Shown: positions 23,766 through 33,146, counted from the stretch's first letter. The stretch: DNA of 64,000 nucleotides from Nevskiaceae bacterium (GCA_004297005.1 SCVA01000038.1:62001-126000); one strand, 5' to 3'. The notes: generated by a model from the sequence alone, not told the origin. Program-made: numbers and translations.

Positions 23766-25571
23766 TCAGGCTCGGGCGAGGGGCGGCAGCCGGGGCTTGA
23801 AGGCGTCGAGCTCCACCAGGGCGTGCCGGTAGGCACTGTCCAGTAGCCGGTCCAGGGCCTTCCACTGGAACAGGCCGACGCCGGCGGTGGGCATGCGGAT
23901 CAGGCAATCGGCATGTGCCGCCCGTCCACGGCTGCCACTGACGCTGGAGAGCGTGGCCGAGCGCAGCAGGATGTCGAACAGGCCCGGACGTGGACTCTGG
24001 CCGGTCCAATGGAACAGGGCGTCGAAGTCCGGGCCCGATACGCCTTCGGCACGCAACGCGGTGTCGCTGCTGACATCGCAGGCGATCACCGCGCCCCGGC
24101 CGAACTGGCGCATCACATCGGCCGGCAGGCTGTTGATGACCGCGCCGTCGGCCAGCAGCTCCTCGTTCCAGACCATCGGTGGGGCGATGCCGGGTACCGC
24201 CATGCTGGTGCCCACCCAGTCGCGCAGCTGGCCGCTCTCATGCACCACCGCGACGCCGCGAGTGAGGCTGGTGCTGACGCAGAAGTAGGGCGTGGCGAGA
24301 TGCTCCAGCCGGCGCTCGCCGAAGATCGTCCCCAGCCGTTGGCGGAACTTGCGGGTACGCAACAGTGCCACCCGCGGCAGCATGTAGTCGTTGAGGAAGT
24401 TGCGGTGCACGAAGGTTTCGCGCATCAGCTCGGTGATCTCCTCCACGGTGTGGCCCTCGGCGTGCAGGGCGCCGATGAAGGCGCCCATGCTGGTGCCACC
24501 GATCAGGTCGATGGGGATGCCCAGCTCGCGGGCCGCCCGCAGCAGGCCCAGGTGGGCGAAACCACGCGCGCCACCGCCGCCGAGCACGAAGCCCACCGCT
24601 TGGCCGATCAGGCTGCGTGCCAGCGCCGGCACGTCCTGCGCGTCGCGCAGGAAGTAATGCGACTCGGCGCCGGCCGCCTGGCACCAGCCCAGCGGTTCGC
24701 TGGCGCTCAGCGTGCTCGATGGCCATTGCAGGGCGACCGAGACCACCGCCTCGACATCGGTTTCCGCCAGCAGACGCAGCATTGGCGTCTGCCGCGCGCT
24801 GCCGCTGGCCTCGCTGGCCACCACCAGGATGCGGTCGGCCTGGCGCATGCAGCGCCGCGACCAGGGGCCGGGCTGGTCGTCGGCGAGGTAGATCAGATAG
24901 GCGTACTCGCTCTCCTGCGCGCTCAGCCAGCGCACCAGGCGGGCATTGTTAGCGGCATCGTCGAAGCGGCTGCGGGCCATGCCCGGGCCCAGGGCCGCCT
25001 CCACTGCGGCGGCGTCGATCAGACAGACCCGGCCGATCTGGCCGTAGCAGGCCCGCAGTTGCTCGCCCAGCGCGCGGACATCGACGCCCGGCGTGGCCGG
25101 CAGCAGGCAGAGCGTGCGTGGCCCGGGCGGGCCCGGGTCGGGGTTGCGCAGACGGTCGAGCAGACGCGCGATCACCACCTGGGAGATTTTCAGCAGTGCT
25201 TCCGGATATTGGCGCAGCAGTTCCATGAGCGCCTCGCGGTCCAGGCTGAGCACGGCGCTGTCGCGCATCGCCCGCACCGTGGCGGTATGGCGCTCGCCGG
25301 CCAGCATCACGATCTCGCCGATGGTCTCCAGTGCGCCGATCTCGCCCAGCGCCTGTTCGCCTTCTCCGACGCCGGCATAGGCGCGCAGGCGGCCGACCGC
25401 GACCACGTGCAGGGCCTGGACGCTGTCGCCCTGACGGAACAGGGTCTCGCCGGTATGCAGTACCCGCGTCCGGCAACGCTCGGCGAAGGCGGCGATGACC
25501 TCGGCGGACAGGTCGCGAAAAGCCTTGGTCTGGGCCAGCAGGTGCGCGGCGGTGCTGCGTTCGTCGGACAT
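23766..25571 (-). CDS. Patatin-like phospholipase with N-terminal cyclic-nucleotide-binding domain
   Basis: 601 residues. Residues about 10-130 form a cNMP-binding-type domain (LFRQGDSVQALHVVAVGRLRAY, GEIVMLAGERHTATVRA). A middle region of about 150 residues has no clear match. The patatin domain follows, with GGGGARGFAHLG (oxyanion), GTSMGAFIG (nucleophile Ser) and DGAVINSLP (catalytic Asp). The layout is that of bacterial neuropathy-target-esterase/RssA-like lipases. Cyclic-nucleotide control is inferred only; the GE-x(n)-R-x-A-T pocket is partly conserved. Confidence 0.92.
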   Translation of the reverse strand: MSDERSTAAHLLAQTKAFRDLSAEVIAAFAERCRTRVLHTGETLFRQGDSVQALHVVAVGRLRAYAGVGEGEQALGEIGALETIGEIVMLAGERHTATVRAMRDSAVLSLDREALMELLRQYPEALLKISQVVIARLLDRLRNPDPGPPGPRTLCLLPATPGVDVRALGEQLRACYGQIGRVCLIDAAAVEAALGPGMARSRFDDAANNARLVRWLSAQESEYAYLIYLADDQPGPWSRRCMRQADRILVVASEASGSARQTPMLRLLAETDVEAVVSVALQWPSSTLSASEPLGWCQAAGAESHYFLRDAQDVPALARSLIGQAVGFVLGGGGARGFAHLGLLRAARELGIPIDLIGGTSMGAFIGALHAEGHTVEEITELMRETFVHRNFLNDYMLPRVALLRTRKFRQRLGTIFGERRLEHLATPYFCVSTSLTRGVAVVHESGQLRDWVGTSMAVPGIAPPMVWNEELLADGAVINSLPADVMRQFGRGAVIACDVSSDTALRAEGVSGPDFDALFHWTGQSPRPGLFDILLRSATLSSVSGSRGRAAHADCLIRMPTAGVGLFQWKALDRLLDSAYRHALVELDAFKPRLPPLARA

Positions 25572-25647
25572 GACAATGGGTTCCGTTGTTGCCCGGCAGT
25601 CTATCGACGGGCCAGAGCCTTACAACCGCCAGGCCCTGTAGCCGACC

Positions 25648-26463
25648 CTAGAGCCGGTAGAAGCGTCGGGCGTTGGCGCCGGTGCTGGCCGCCAGTGCGT
25701 CCGGGCTCTCGCCTCGCAACTCCGCCAGCGCCTGCGCCACATAGGGCAGATACGCCGGTTCGTTGCGGCGGCCGTCGATGCCGGGTTTGTCACTGTGGAG
25801 GCTGGACGGCCGCTGGCCGCGCGGTACGTTCTGCGGCAGCAGATAGGGCGCGTCGGTTTCGATCAGCAGGCGCTCGGCCGGGATGTGTGGCACCACCTCG
25901 CGCAGCGGCGCGCCGCGCTTCTTGTCGCAGGCCCAGCCGGTGATGCCGATGTAGCAGTCCAGCTCGGCATAGCTCTCCATCGCCTCACGTGTATCGGTGA
26001 AGCAGTGCACGCAGGCATCCACCAACTGCGGCCGGTATTCGCGCAGCATCGGCAGGAAATCGACGTGCGCGCCGCGCTGGTGCAGGAACACCGGCTTGTT
26101 CAGCGCGATGGCCAGTTCCAGTTGCGCCGCGAACACCCGTCGCTGCACTTCGCGGGGCGAGAGGTCGCGGTAGTAGTCCAGCCCGCATTCCCCCAGGCTC
26201 ACCAGCTGCGGCAGCGTCGCCAGCTCGCGGATCAGCTCGGCGTCTTCGATGCTCCAGTCGCTGGCGTGGTGCGGATGCAGGCCGGCGGTGCAGGACAGCC
26301 GCGCCGGATCGGCCGCCGCCAGCGCCGCCACCTGCTGGTTGGACTCACGGCAGGAACCGGTCAGCACGATGTGCTCCACGCCCGCCGCCCAGGCGCGTTC
26401 GAGCACGGCGGGGTAGTCCGGCGCGAAGCTTTCGTGCGCGAGATTGGCTCCGATATCAATCAT
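25648..26463 (-). CDS. tatD: TatD family metal-dependent hydrolase
   Basis: 271 residues. Metal ligands are visible: MIDIGANLAHESF (equivalent of D-x-H-x-H, here D-x-G-x-N-x-x-H), GLHPHH, GECGLDYYRD, LHQRGAH, HCFTDT and ETDAPYLLP. Closest to TatD, a 3'-5' DNA/RNA exonuclease, rather than YcfH. The start codon lies in the loop of a 14-bp inverted repeat (26440-26477). Confidence 0.88.
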   Translation of the reverse strand: MIDIGANLAHESFAPDYPAVLERAWAAGVEHIVLTGSCRESNQQVAALAAADPARLSCTAGLHPHHASDWSIEDAELIRELATLPQLVSLGECGLDYYRDLSPREVQRRVFAAQLELAIALNKPVFLHQRGAHVDFLPMLREYRPQLVDACVHCFTDTREAMESYAELDCYIGITGWACDKKRGAPLREVVPHIPAERLLIETDAPYLLPQNVPRGQRPSSLHSDKPGIDGRRNEPAYLPYVAQALAELRGESPDALAASTGANARRFYRL

Positions 26464-26477
26464 TCGGAGCCAATCTC
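26440..26477. repeat. Perfect 14-bp inverted repeat enclosing the tatD start codon
   Basis: GAGATTGGCTCCGA (26440-26453) and TCGGAGCCAATCTC (26464-26477) are exact complements separated by 10 bp (TATCAATCAT) that contain the tatD ATG. In the tatD mRNA this would fold into a hairpin with the start codon in the loop. Confidence 0.95.
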
Positions 26478-26621
26478 AGGGGCGGAGCCCCAGCCCCGTC
26501 GTTGGCATATCGGGGAGCGACATTGAGTCGCTCCCCGCCTGCTGGCCAACGACTTCGCCGGGCATGGACTGCCACTGGCAGTCCATGAAACCCCCGGCTC
26601 GCTGGCGCCGATATCGATCAT
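26464..26621. repeat. Hairpin-dense intergenic element between HTTM gene and tatD
   Basis: 154 bp that hold several nested perfect inverted repeats: GTCGTTGGC (26498-26506) with GCCAACGAC (26545-26553) enclosing GGGGAGCGAC (26512-26521) with GTCGCTCCCC (26527-26536); and CATGGACTGCCA (26563-26574) with its complement (26576-26587), extended by GCCGGG/CCCGGC. It ends at 26604-26621 in an 18-bp sequence that matches the tatD start region (26446-26463) at 16 of 18 positions. No transposase. Resembles a REP/BIME-type or MITE-like insertion. Confidence 0.8.
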
Positions 26622-28462
26622 GGGGTCTTGGCTTCGCTGTCGCTGTCGGCCCCCGAGGGGAAGCACTCATGGCTCCACAGGGTCTGCTGCTCGGTGCGCA
26701 GTGGCTGGCCCGGCGGCGGAGTCACCTCGAACACGTAGTTGATCTTGAAGCGCAGCAGGCGGTGCTCGCGGTCGGCGCTCAGTTTGTCGGCGTTCCACTG
26801 CCGGCACAGGTACTTGCCGAACCAGAGGCGGTGGCGCGCGTAGTCCTTCTCGGCCAGGCGGCCCAGGTAGGTGTGCCAGCGGATGTTGCGGTGGCTCTGC
26901 GAGAGCTGCTCGGGCTTGTCGTAATCGGGCGCCTGTCCGGGATGCAGCACATCGACGTTGTCACCATTGGCGAGCAGACCATCGACCACCATCCAGCCGT
27001 CGTCCTTGAGCGGGTAGGGCGCGAACATGTTCCAGAACTGTTCCAGCCGGCTGAGCTGGAACAGCGGCCGCAGGCCTTCCTGCACGCCAGCCGGCAACAC
27101 CTGGATGGTGCTCAGGTTCCAGGCCGCGACCAGCACCAGGGCCAGCGCCGCCAGTCTTTGCCCGCCCGGCCCGGTCTCAAAGCGGGTCTCGCGCTCGGCC
27201 AGCAGCGGCGCGCTGAGCTTGGCGAAGGCATCGCGGTGGCGGCCGACGAAGTCGTAGGCGCGCTCGCCAGCGCCGGCCAGTGCCGGCGCTGACAGCGGCC
27301 GGTACAGCCAGCCGAACAGCGGCGAAGCCTGCAGCAGGCGCAGGTAGGCCTGCCACTTCAGGTAGGCGCGGTCGTCCTGGTCGATCACCACCCAGGACCA
27401 GTTGGCTTCCAGCAGCGCGCGGGCACGCGGATGCGGCTGTGCCGGCTGGATGCTGGCCTGCTGCAGGCCGAGGAACACCCGGAACAGCTGGCTGGTCTTG
27501 CGGCAGAAGCCGCAGTCCTGGTCGTAGTAGATCGCCAGCCGCTGCTGCGCGCGCGGTCGACGCGCGCGCCAGTCCCAGAACCAGGCGCCCAGAAAGACGG
27601 TGAGCGAGCTCAGGCTCACGAAGGGGAAATGCCCCAGCTCCAGACACAGCAGGAAGCCGACATGCAGGCTCATGAAGGCCAGCATCAGCAAGGCGCGCAG
27701 GACGGTGCCGAGGCGGCCGGGCAGCAGCGGTGCGAGCAGGATCGCCGGCGGGCCGAGCAGCTCCAGCCACCAGACGTAGGCGGTGAGTCCCTGCATCAGG
27801 CTCGGGAAGTGGAGCAGCCACTGGCCCAGCGGCGTGGCGTAGCGATCCAGGCTCAGCGCGTAGTAGACCGCCGTGTAGTCGGGCAGCCACTCCGGCCCGC
27901 TCTTCAAGATGGCGCTGTAGAAGTACACCGACATCACCTGCAGCAGCAGGCCGGCGCTGGCCCAGGACAGGTGGCGCGGGCCTTCCGGTGGCGGCGTGCG
28001 CGACAGTGCGGCATCGGCGCTCCAGCGCGCCCCCACCGGCAGCAGGCAGGCCCAGAACAGCAGGCAGGCCATCAACAGGTCGCCGCCGATCAGCACCAGG
28101 GGATTGCGGTTGCTTAGCCAGCCCCACATCAAAAAGCTCAGCACCGTCGCCAGCCGCGTGCGCCAGCCCAGCAGCAGCGCCAGCGCCGCCAGCGCCTGCA
28201 CTGCCAGCAGCAGGCCGGTGATCAGTGGCGTGCCATTGATGAGGTAGATCGACAGGTGCCAGGGCGTGTCGGACTGCACCAGCCAGCTACGTGGCATCAC
28301 CCCGGCGTCGCTGTAGAGGCTGCTGAGATCGCAGTAATGCCGGAGTACGTCGAACAGCAGCACCGAGGCCAGGGCGGCGCGGAACAGGGCCAGCGTGCGC
28401 AGGTCGATGCCGAAGATGGCATGCAGCCGCGGATGGCGGACGGCGAGGCTGTCGAGACTCAT
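26618..28462 (-). CDS. HTTM-domain membrane protein fused to a DCC1-like thiol-disulfide domain
   Basis: 614 residues. Residues about 10-300 carry many hydrophobic helices in the HTTM pattern (related to vitamin-K-dependent gamma-carboxylase). About 308-430 is a DCC1/DUF393-like thioredoxin-fold domain with YYDQDCGFCRKT (C317-x-x-C320). A further helix (ALALVLVAAWNLS) and a C-terminal soluble region (FWNMFAPYPLKDDGWMVVDG) follow. Quinone- or disulfide-linked redox work is suggested by the domains, not shown. ATG at 28462 is preferred over 28513, which would add a weak extension. Confidence 0.88.
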   Translation of the reverse strand: MSLDSLAVRHPRLHAIFGIDLRTLALFRAALASVLLFDVLRHYCDLSSLYSDAGVMPRSWLVQSDTPWHLSIYLINGTPLITGLLLAVQALAALALLLGWRTRLATVLSFLMWGWLSNRNPLVLIGGDLLMACLLFWACLLPVGARWSADAALSRTPPPEGPRHLSWASAGLLLQVMSVYFYSAILKSGPEWLPDYTAVYYALSLDRYATPLGQWLLHFPSLMQGLTAYVWWLELLGPPAILLAPLLPGRLGTVLRALLMLAFMSLHVGFLLCLELGHFPFVSLSSLTVFLGAWFWDWRARRPRAQQRLAIYYDQDCGFCRKTSQLFRVFLGLQQASIQPAQPHPRARALLEANWSWVVIDQDDRAYLKWQAYLRLLQASPLFGWLYRPLSAPALAGAGERAYDFVGRHRDAFAKLSAPLLAERETRFETGPGGQRLAALALVLVAAWNLSTIQVLPAGVQEGLRPLFQLSRLEQFWNMFAPYPLKDDGWMVVDGLLANGDNVDVLHPGQAPDYDKPEQLSQSHRNIRWHTYLGRLAEKDYARHRLWFGKYLCRQWNADKLSADREHRLLRFKINYVFEVTPPPGQPLRTEQQTLWSHECFPSGADSDSEAKTP

Positions 28463-28481
28463 GGCAAGAAGCGGAACGGCA

Positions 28482-28508
28482 ATAAAAAGGGGAGCCGGAT
28501 GGCTCCCC
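28482..28508 (-). terminator. Rho-independent terminator
   Basis: GGGGAGCC (28489-28496) pairs with GGCTCCCC (28501-28508), loop GGAT; the minus strand continues with TTTTT. It lies 21 bp after the stop of the Ser/Gly-rich membrane protein gene. Confidence 0.87.
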
Positions 28509-28529
28509 TGCATTCAAGCAAAAATCGGC

Positions 28530-29159
28530 TCAGCGCGGGGCCAGGTCGCCCATCTGGCCGGTGCCGCCATCAAGCCAGTCGGCGTATTCGGCGCTGCGGC
28601 GGTCATCACCAGCCGCGTGCGGATCGGCATAACCGCCGAGCAGGCCGCCGCCGCTGGAACCGCTACCGCCACTGGAACTGCTGCCGCCGCTGGAGCCACC
28701 CGCCGAGCTGCCGCCGGAAGAACTGCCCGGCGCCGGGTCGGGCGTGTCCTCGGAGTCGGCGACCTGCGAGACCGCAAAGCCGATGCCAACCGCGCCGACC
28801 GCCAGCAGGGTCCAGTCCAGCGCCGAGTAATTGCTGAACATCCCGCCCTCGCTACCACCGCTGCCCTCGTCCTGGTTGGCGCTCAGGCGGCGGGTGAACG
28901 GCAGGCCGTTGAGACGCGCGCTCTCGAAGCCATCGCGGTCAAAGGACAGTTGCGCTATGGGGGCGGCGCCGCGCAGTTCCGAGCGGCTGTCGTGATCCAG
29001 ACGCAGGCCGTAGAAGAACTGGCTGGGCACCTGTTTCGCCTGTCCATAGCCAATCGACAAATAGGCCCGCGCTTCCGGCGCTTCTCCGCGCGGTGCGGCG
29101 GCGAACACCACGCCGACACCGCTGGCGAGCAAAGCGAGGGTTTGGACAGTCTTCCGCAT
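28530..29159 (-). CDS. Hypothetical exported/membrane protein with Ser/Gly-rich segment
   Basis: 209 residues, no recognised family. Signal-like N-terminus (TVQTLALLASGVGVVFAA), an extracytoplasmic-type region (AYLSIGYGQAKQVPSQFFYG), one internal hydrophobic helix (WTLLAVGAVGIGFAVSQVA), then about 35 residues of Ser and Gly, and an acidic end. ATG at 29159 has a perfect Shine-Dalgarno (AAGGAGATCTC-ATG). The Ser/Gly segment is like the stalk of the propeller protein at 15103-18162, but here it follows the helix rather than preceding it. It ends in its own terminator. Confidence 0.75.
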   Translation of the reverse strand: MRKTVQTLALLASGVGVVFAAAPRGEAPEARAYLSIGYGQAKQVPSQFFYGLRLDHDSRSELRGAAPIAQLSFDRDGFESARLNGLPFTRRLSANQDEGSGGSEGGMFSNYSALDWTLLAVGAVGIGFAVSQVADSEDTPDPAPGSSSGGSSAGGSSGGSSSSGGSGSSGGGLLGGYADPHAAGDDRRSAEYADWLDGGTGQMGDLAPR

Positions 29160-29334
29160 GAGATCTCCTTGAGGCCGCCAATGGTTTGTAATCACTAAGA
29201 TTGTGCCGTGCGGCCACGGCGCTTCTGACTATAGATTCGGGCTCTGGCACTGGCAAGCCGCCGTCCAGCGCTTTTTGTCCTGCGCCCGCAAGCTCTTCAG
29301 ACTAACGATTCCCAACCTCGAACAACGGCCTGCC

Positions 29335-30018
29335 ATGTCCGATTCCAACGAACTCGATCAACCCCTGCCGGCTCCGGGCCAGAGCCGCGCCGGTCTGGTA
29401 CGCGGCGCCGCCGGGCGCATCGAGGTTCTGTTCGCCGCGCCCGCGCCGCCAGTGCGCGGCGGCGTGCTGATCTGCCACCCGCATCCGCTTTACGGCGGCG
29501 CGCTTAGCAACAAGGTGACCTACGCCCTTGCCGCTACCGCGCTCAAGGCCGGCTTTGCGGCGCTGCGCTTCAATTTTCGCGGCGTCGGCAAGAGCGAGGG
29601 CCTGCACGACAACGGCGCCGGCGAGACCGAGGATGCCGTGCTGCTTTCCGAATGGCTGCGAGAGCGGCTGCCGACCGGCGCGCCACTGGTGCTCGCGGGT
29701 TTTTCCTTTGGCTCCTACATCGCCTTGAAGGCTGCCAGCCGCGTGCAGCCCGCGGCGCTGATGAGCGTGGCGCCGCCTTTGGGCAAGTACCTGGGCTACC
29801 AGGCGCCGCCACATCCGCACTGCCCCTGGCGGGTGCTGCATTCGCGCGATGACGAGGTGGTGTCCTACCAGACCACGCTCGCTGAGTTGCAGCAGTACAG
29901 CCCGATGCCGGAGCTGATCAGCGTCGATGGTTGTGGCCATTTCTTTCACGGCCGTCTGAACGAGGTGCAAGAGGCTTTCGGCGGACTGCTCGACGCGGTG
30001 TTCGGCGCGCGCGCCTGA
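29335..30018 (+). CDS. Alpha/beta hydrolase (dienelactone-hydrolase-like)
   Basis: 227 residues. VLICHPHPLYGGALSNKV is the typical start of this small-hydrolase subgroup. RFNFRGVGKSEG, the nucleophile elbow AGFSFGSY (Ser), and the His in CGHFFHGRL follow; the acid is probably in HSRDDEVV. Substrate unknown. ATG at 29335 is preferred because the upstream in-frame part shows no homology. It is divergent from the Ser/Gly-rich gene. Confidence 0.88.
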   Translation: MSDSNELDQPLPAPGQSRAGLVRGAAGRIEVLFAAPAPPVRGGVLICHPHPLYGGALSNKVTYALAATALKAGFAALRFNFRGVGKSEGLHDNGAGETEDAVLLSEWLRERLPTGAPLVLAGFSFGSYIALKAASRVQPAALMSVAPPLGKYLGYQAPPHPHCPWRVLHSRDDEVVSYQTTLAELQQYSPMPELISVDGCGHFFHGRLNEVQEAFGGLLDAVFGARA

Positions 30019-30087
30019 GCACGTGTCGCTGTTATCCTCGTCCTGGGTTTCGCACCCATCACCAAACAAAAAAACCTGGAGATTTCG

Positions 30088-30795
30088 ATGCGCGCATTCG
30101 CTGCCCTGTCCCTGAGCTTGCTAGCCGGTGCCGCTGGCGCCTCCGACTTCGACCTGCTGCCCGGCGGTAGCCAGGCCGATTTTCGCAGCGCCGCCAAGGA
30201 CATCGTCTCGACGCTGGACTACAAGGCACTGAATCCCGCCGAGGCCGGCGGTCTCACCGGCTTCAGCCTCGGCGCCTTCGCCACCTACGCGCCGGTGCAG
30301 GACAAGGGCGCCTGGCAGCGACTCACCGGCGAAGAAGTCGAGGCCATCGGCATGGTCGGCGTCAGCGCCACCAAGGGGCTGCCTTTCGATATCGACATCG
30401 GTGCCTACTACTCGCAGGTGCCGAGTACCGACGCCAAGCTGTTCGGCGGCGAGATCCGCTGGGCGGTGCTGCCGGGCGGCATCGCCACTCCGGCGGTGGC
30501 CTTGCGCGCCAGCTACAGCAAGCTGAGCGGCGAGGACGATCTGAGCTTCGACTCCAAGGCGGTGGACGTGTCCATCTCCAAGGGCTTTGCCTTTCTCACT
30601 CCCTATGCCGGCGCCGGCTACGTCTGGGGCACGGTCACCCCGGGCAGCGGCCTGGGCCTGAGCGAGGAAGAGGTCAACCAAGCCAAGTTCTTCGCCGGTC
30701 TGCGGGTGGCGCTGGGCTTTCTGCAGTTGACGCCGGAGTACAGCCGCAGCGGCGACAGCAACGCCTACAGCCTGCGTCTGGCACTGGGCTTCTAA
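30088..30795 (+). CDS. Putative outer-membrane beta-barrel protein (YfaZ-like)
   Basis: 235 residues with a signal peptide (MRAFAALSLSLLAGAAGA). The mature part has alternating hydrophobic strands with Gly and aromatic residues (DIDIGAYYSQV, VALRASYSKLSG, AGAGYVWGTV, FFAGLRVALGF) and ends in a terminal Phe (LRLALGF), the outer-membrane insertion signal. The family call is tentative. Upstream sequence has GGAGATTTCG before the ATG. Confidence 0.72.
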   Translation: MRAFAALSLSLLAGAAGASDFDLLPGGSQADFRSAAKDIVSTLDYKALNPAEAGGLTGFSLGAFATYAPVQDKGAWQRLTGEEVEAIGMVGVSATKGLPFDIDIGAYYSQVPSTDAKLFGGEIRWAVLPGGIATPAVALRASYSKLSGEDDLSFDSKAVDVSISKGFAFLTPYAGAGYVWGTVTPGSGLGLSEEEVNQAKFFAGLRVALGFLQLTPEYSRSGDSNAYSLRLALGF

Positions 30796-30812
30796 GCAGC
30801 CATTTGCTGACA

Positions 30813-30844
30813 GCGCGCTGGTTGAGCGGACTCAGCCAGCGCGC
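30813..30844. terminator. Hairpin between convergent barrel-protein and metW genes
   Basis: GCGCGCTGG (30813-30821) pairs with CCAGCGCGC (30836-30844); an inner T-G pair and TGAG/CTCA extend it, with loop CGGA. It spans the metW stop. There is no T-run, so termination is only likely. Confidence 0.45.
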
Positions 30845-31440
30845 AGTTCGTAGAGCGCCTGCTCGCAGAACAGGTTTGGCAGCAGGCGGATGGCCAGCCC
30901 GCCGCGATGGCGGCGGTCGAGCAGTGCGCGGCGCGAAACCTTCCAGCCGCGCTCCTGGCACAGGACCTCGAAATCGGCCACCGTGCACAGGTGGATGTTG
31001 GGAGTATCGAACCAGCGAGCCGGCAGCGAGGGCGTCACTGGCATGCGCCCGGCCAGCAGCGCCGCGCGCACCCGCCAGTGCCCGAAATTGGGAAAAGTGA
31101 CGATGGCGGTGCGGCCCACCCGCAGCATTTCCGCCAGCACCGCATCCGGTCGCTGCAGGGCCTGCAAGGCTTGGCTCATCACCACCACGTCGAAGGCGCC
31201 GTCGGCGAAGTCGGAAAGCCCTTCGTCCAGGTCCGCCTGGATGACATTGATGCCGCGCGCCACCGCGGCGCGGACATTGTCCGGGTCGATCTCCAGGCCA
31301 TAGCCGCGCACCTTGTGAGTGGCGGCCAGATGGGCAAGCAGGGTGCCGTCGCCGCAGCCGAGGTCGAGGATGCGACTGCCTTCGGGAATCCAGGGGCTCA
31401 GCGCGGCGAGATCGGCGCGCAGCGGGGAAAGGGTGCTCAT
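30832..31440 (-). CDS. metW: Methionine biosynthesis protein MetW
   Basis: 202 residues. SAM-binding motif [15 protein letters not shown] with [11 protein letters not shown], then the MetW-specific [21 protein letters not shown] region and [11 protein letters not shown]. MetW is the partner of MetX in the acyl-homoserine route to methionine. Start overlaps the metX stop (ATGA), so it is the third gene of the yggT-metX-metW operon. Confidence 0.95.
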   Translation of the reverse strand: MSTLSPLRADLAALSPWIPEGSRILDLGCGDGTLLAHLAATHKVRGYGLEIDPDNVRAAVARGINVIQADLDEGLSDFADGAFDVVVMSQALQALQRPDAVLAEMLRVGRTAIVTFPNFGHWRVRAALLAGRMPVTPSLPARWFDTPNIHLCTVADFEVLCQERGWKVSRRALLDRRHRGGLAIRLLPNLFCEQALYELRAG

Positions 31441-32576
31441 GCCACCTCCTCAGCAGCCCGCTGCAGATAGGCCCGCAACACGCCGTGGTACTGCGGAATC
31501 GGCATCAGGAAGTCGTCATGCCCCAGTTGCGAGTCGATCAGCGCATAGCTGACCTCGCGGCCAGCGGCGACCAGGGCGCGGACGATCTCGCGCGAGCGGG
31601 CCGGCGAAAAGCGCCAGTCGCTGGAGAAGGCGATCACCAGGAAGCGGGCGCTGGCTTTGCGATAGGCGGCCAGCAACGAGCCGCCCGCGTCGCGCGCAGG
31701 GTCGAAGTAGTCCAGCGCCTTGGTCATCAACAGATAGGTGTTGGCATCGAAGCGGTCGACGAAGCTCTGGCCCTGGTGGCGCAGATAGCTTTCCACCTCG
31801 AATTCGACATCGAAGTTGAAGGCCGGCAGCGCCGACTTCAGCTCGGCGCCGAACTTGGCGCGCATCGCTTCGTCGGAAAGATAGGTGATGTGGCCGAGCA
31901 TGCGCGCCAGCTTCAGGCCGCGTGAAGGCACCGCGCCCTTGGCGGCGTAGTGGCCACCGTGGAAGTCGGGATCGCTGAGGATGGCCTGGCGGGCGATCTC
32001 GTTGAAGGCGATGTTCTGCGCCGACAGCTCCGGCGCCGAGGCGATCACCACCGCGTGCCGCACCCGCTGCGGAAACTCGATGCTCCATTGCTGCACCTGC
32101 ATGCCGCCCAGCGAGCCGCCGATCACCGCCGCCCACTGGCGGATACCCAGGCGGTCGGCCAGGCGCGCCTGCGAGCGCACCCAGTCGCTGACCGTCAGCA
32201 GGGGAAAGTCCGGCCCGTAGGGTAGGCCGGTTTCCGGGTTGAGGCTGGTGGGGCCGGTGGAGCCCTTGCAGCCGCCCAGGTTGTTGAGCGCGACGACGAA
32301 GAAGCGGTCGGTGTCGATCGGCTTGCCGGGGCCGATGCAGTTGTCCCACCAGCCGGGCTTCTTGTCGTCCGGCGCGTGCAGGCCGGCGGCGTGGTGGTCG
32401 CCGGACAACGCGTGACAGATGAGCACTGCGTTACTGGCCTTGGCATTGAGCCGGCCGTAGGTCTCCACCATCAGCTCGTAGTGCGGCAGGCTGCGGCCGC
32501 AGTCGAGCTGCAGCGACTGCTCGAAGACGAAACGTTGCGGCGTGACGACGCCGACGCTGCCGGTCTGGTTGGTCAC
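31437..32576 (-). CDS. metX: Homoserine O-acyltransferase (MetX)
   Basis: 379 residues. Alpha/beta-hydrolase fold enzyme that acylates homoserine as the first committed step of methionine synthesis. Catalytic triad: S155 in GGSLGGMQ, D320 in FSSDWRF, H353 in LGHDDFL. Also [11 protein letters not shown] and [12 protein letters not shown]. Whether it uses acetyl- or succinyl-CoA cannot be settled from these motifs. GTG at 32576 overlaps the yggT stop (GTGA) and gives normal family length; the longer ATG-started frame would run into yggT. Confidence 0.95.
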   Translation of the reverse strand: MTNQTGSVGVVTPQRFVFEQSLQLDCGRSLPHYELMVETYGRLNAKASNAVLICHALSGDHHAAGLHAPDDKKPGWWDNCIGPGKPIDTDRFFVVALNNLGGCKGSTGPTSLNPETGLPYGPDFPLLTVSDWVRSQARLADRLGIRQWAAVIGGSLGGMQVQQWSIEFPQRVRHAVVIASAPELSAQNIAFNEIARQAILSDPDFHGGHYAAKGAVPSRGLKLARMLGHITYLSDEAMRAKFGAELKSALPAFNFDVEFEVESYLRHQGQSFVDRFDANTYLLMTKALDYFDPARDAGGSLLAAYRKASARFLVIAFSSDWRFSPARSREIVRALVAAGREVSYALIDSQLGHDDFLMPIPQYHGVLRAYLQRAAEEVA

Positions 32577-33130
32577 CGCAGGATCAGGGGCAGCGGGATC
32601 AGCCGATTCAGCACCTGCAAAGCCAGCATCACCACCAGCGGTGACAGGTCGAGGCCGGAGATCGAGGGGATGAAACGGCGCACCGGCCGCAGCAGTGGCT
32701 CGTTCATGCTCCACAGGACGTTGGCCGCCGGGTTGTTCACGCCGGGGCCAAGCCAGGACAGGATGGCCTGCACGAACAGGCTCAGGGTGTAGAGGTTGAT
32801 GGTCAGCACCAGGCACTTGAGCAGGGCGTACCAGACCAGGCTGGCGCCGCCGATGCCGAGGCCGAACATCCAGCCGATCAGCAGCATGTAGAGCACGGCC
32901 ACCACCAGCAGTACCGCCAGCGCGGCGGTGTCGAGCTTCTTCCAGCGCGGGATCAGGTTGCGCAGCGGCAGCACCGGCGGGTTGGTGAGCTTCCAGATGA
33001 TCTGCGACAGCGGGTTGTAGAAGTCCGCGCGCACCCACTGCAGGATCACCCGCAGCAGCAGGGCACCCAGGTACAGGTCGAACAGGGTGGTGACCAGGAA
33101 GAACAGCGCGTTGGAAGAGTTCGGGCCCAT
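32573..33130 (-). CDS. YggT family membrane protein
   Basis: 185 residues in two homologous halves, each with a YGGT-type hydrophobic pair ([22 protein letters not shown] and [19 protein letters not shown]); NP and W residues are placed as in the family. Inner-membrane protein linked to osmotic stress and division in some bacteria. First gene of the yggT-metX-metW operon and 17 bp after proC, so proC may be in the same transcript. Confidence 0.92.
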   Translation of the reverse strand: MGPNSSNALFFLVTTLFDLYLGALLLRVILQWVRADFYNPLSQIIWKLTNPPVLPLRNLIPRWKKLDTAALAVLLVVAVLYMLLIGWMFGLGIGGASLVWYALLKCLVLTINLYTLSLFVQAILSWLGPGVNNPAANVLWSMNEPLLRPVRRFIPSISGLDLSPLVVMLALQVLNRLIPLPLILR

Positions 33131-33146
33131 GGTTCGGTTTCAGGCT

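Noticed and set aside
26464-26617. Insertion sequence
   Set aside because: No transposase frame and only 154 bp; retained as a hairpin element.
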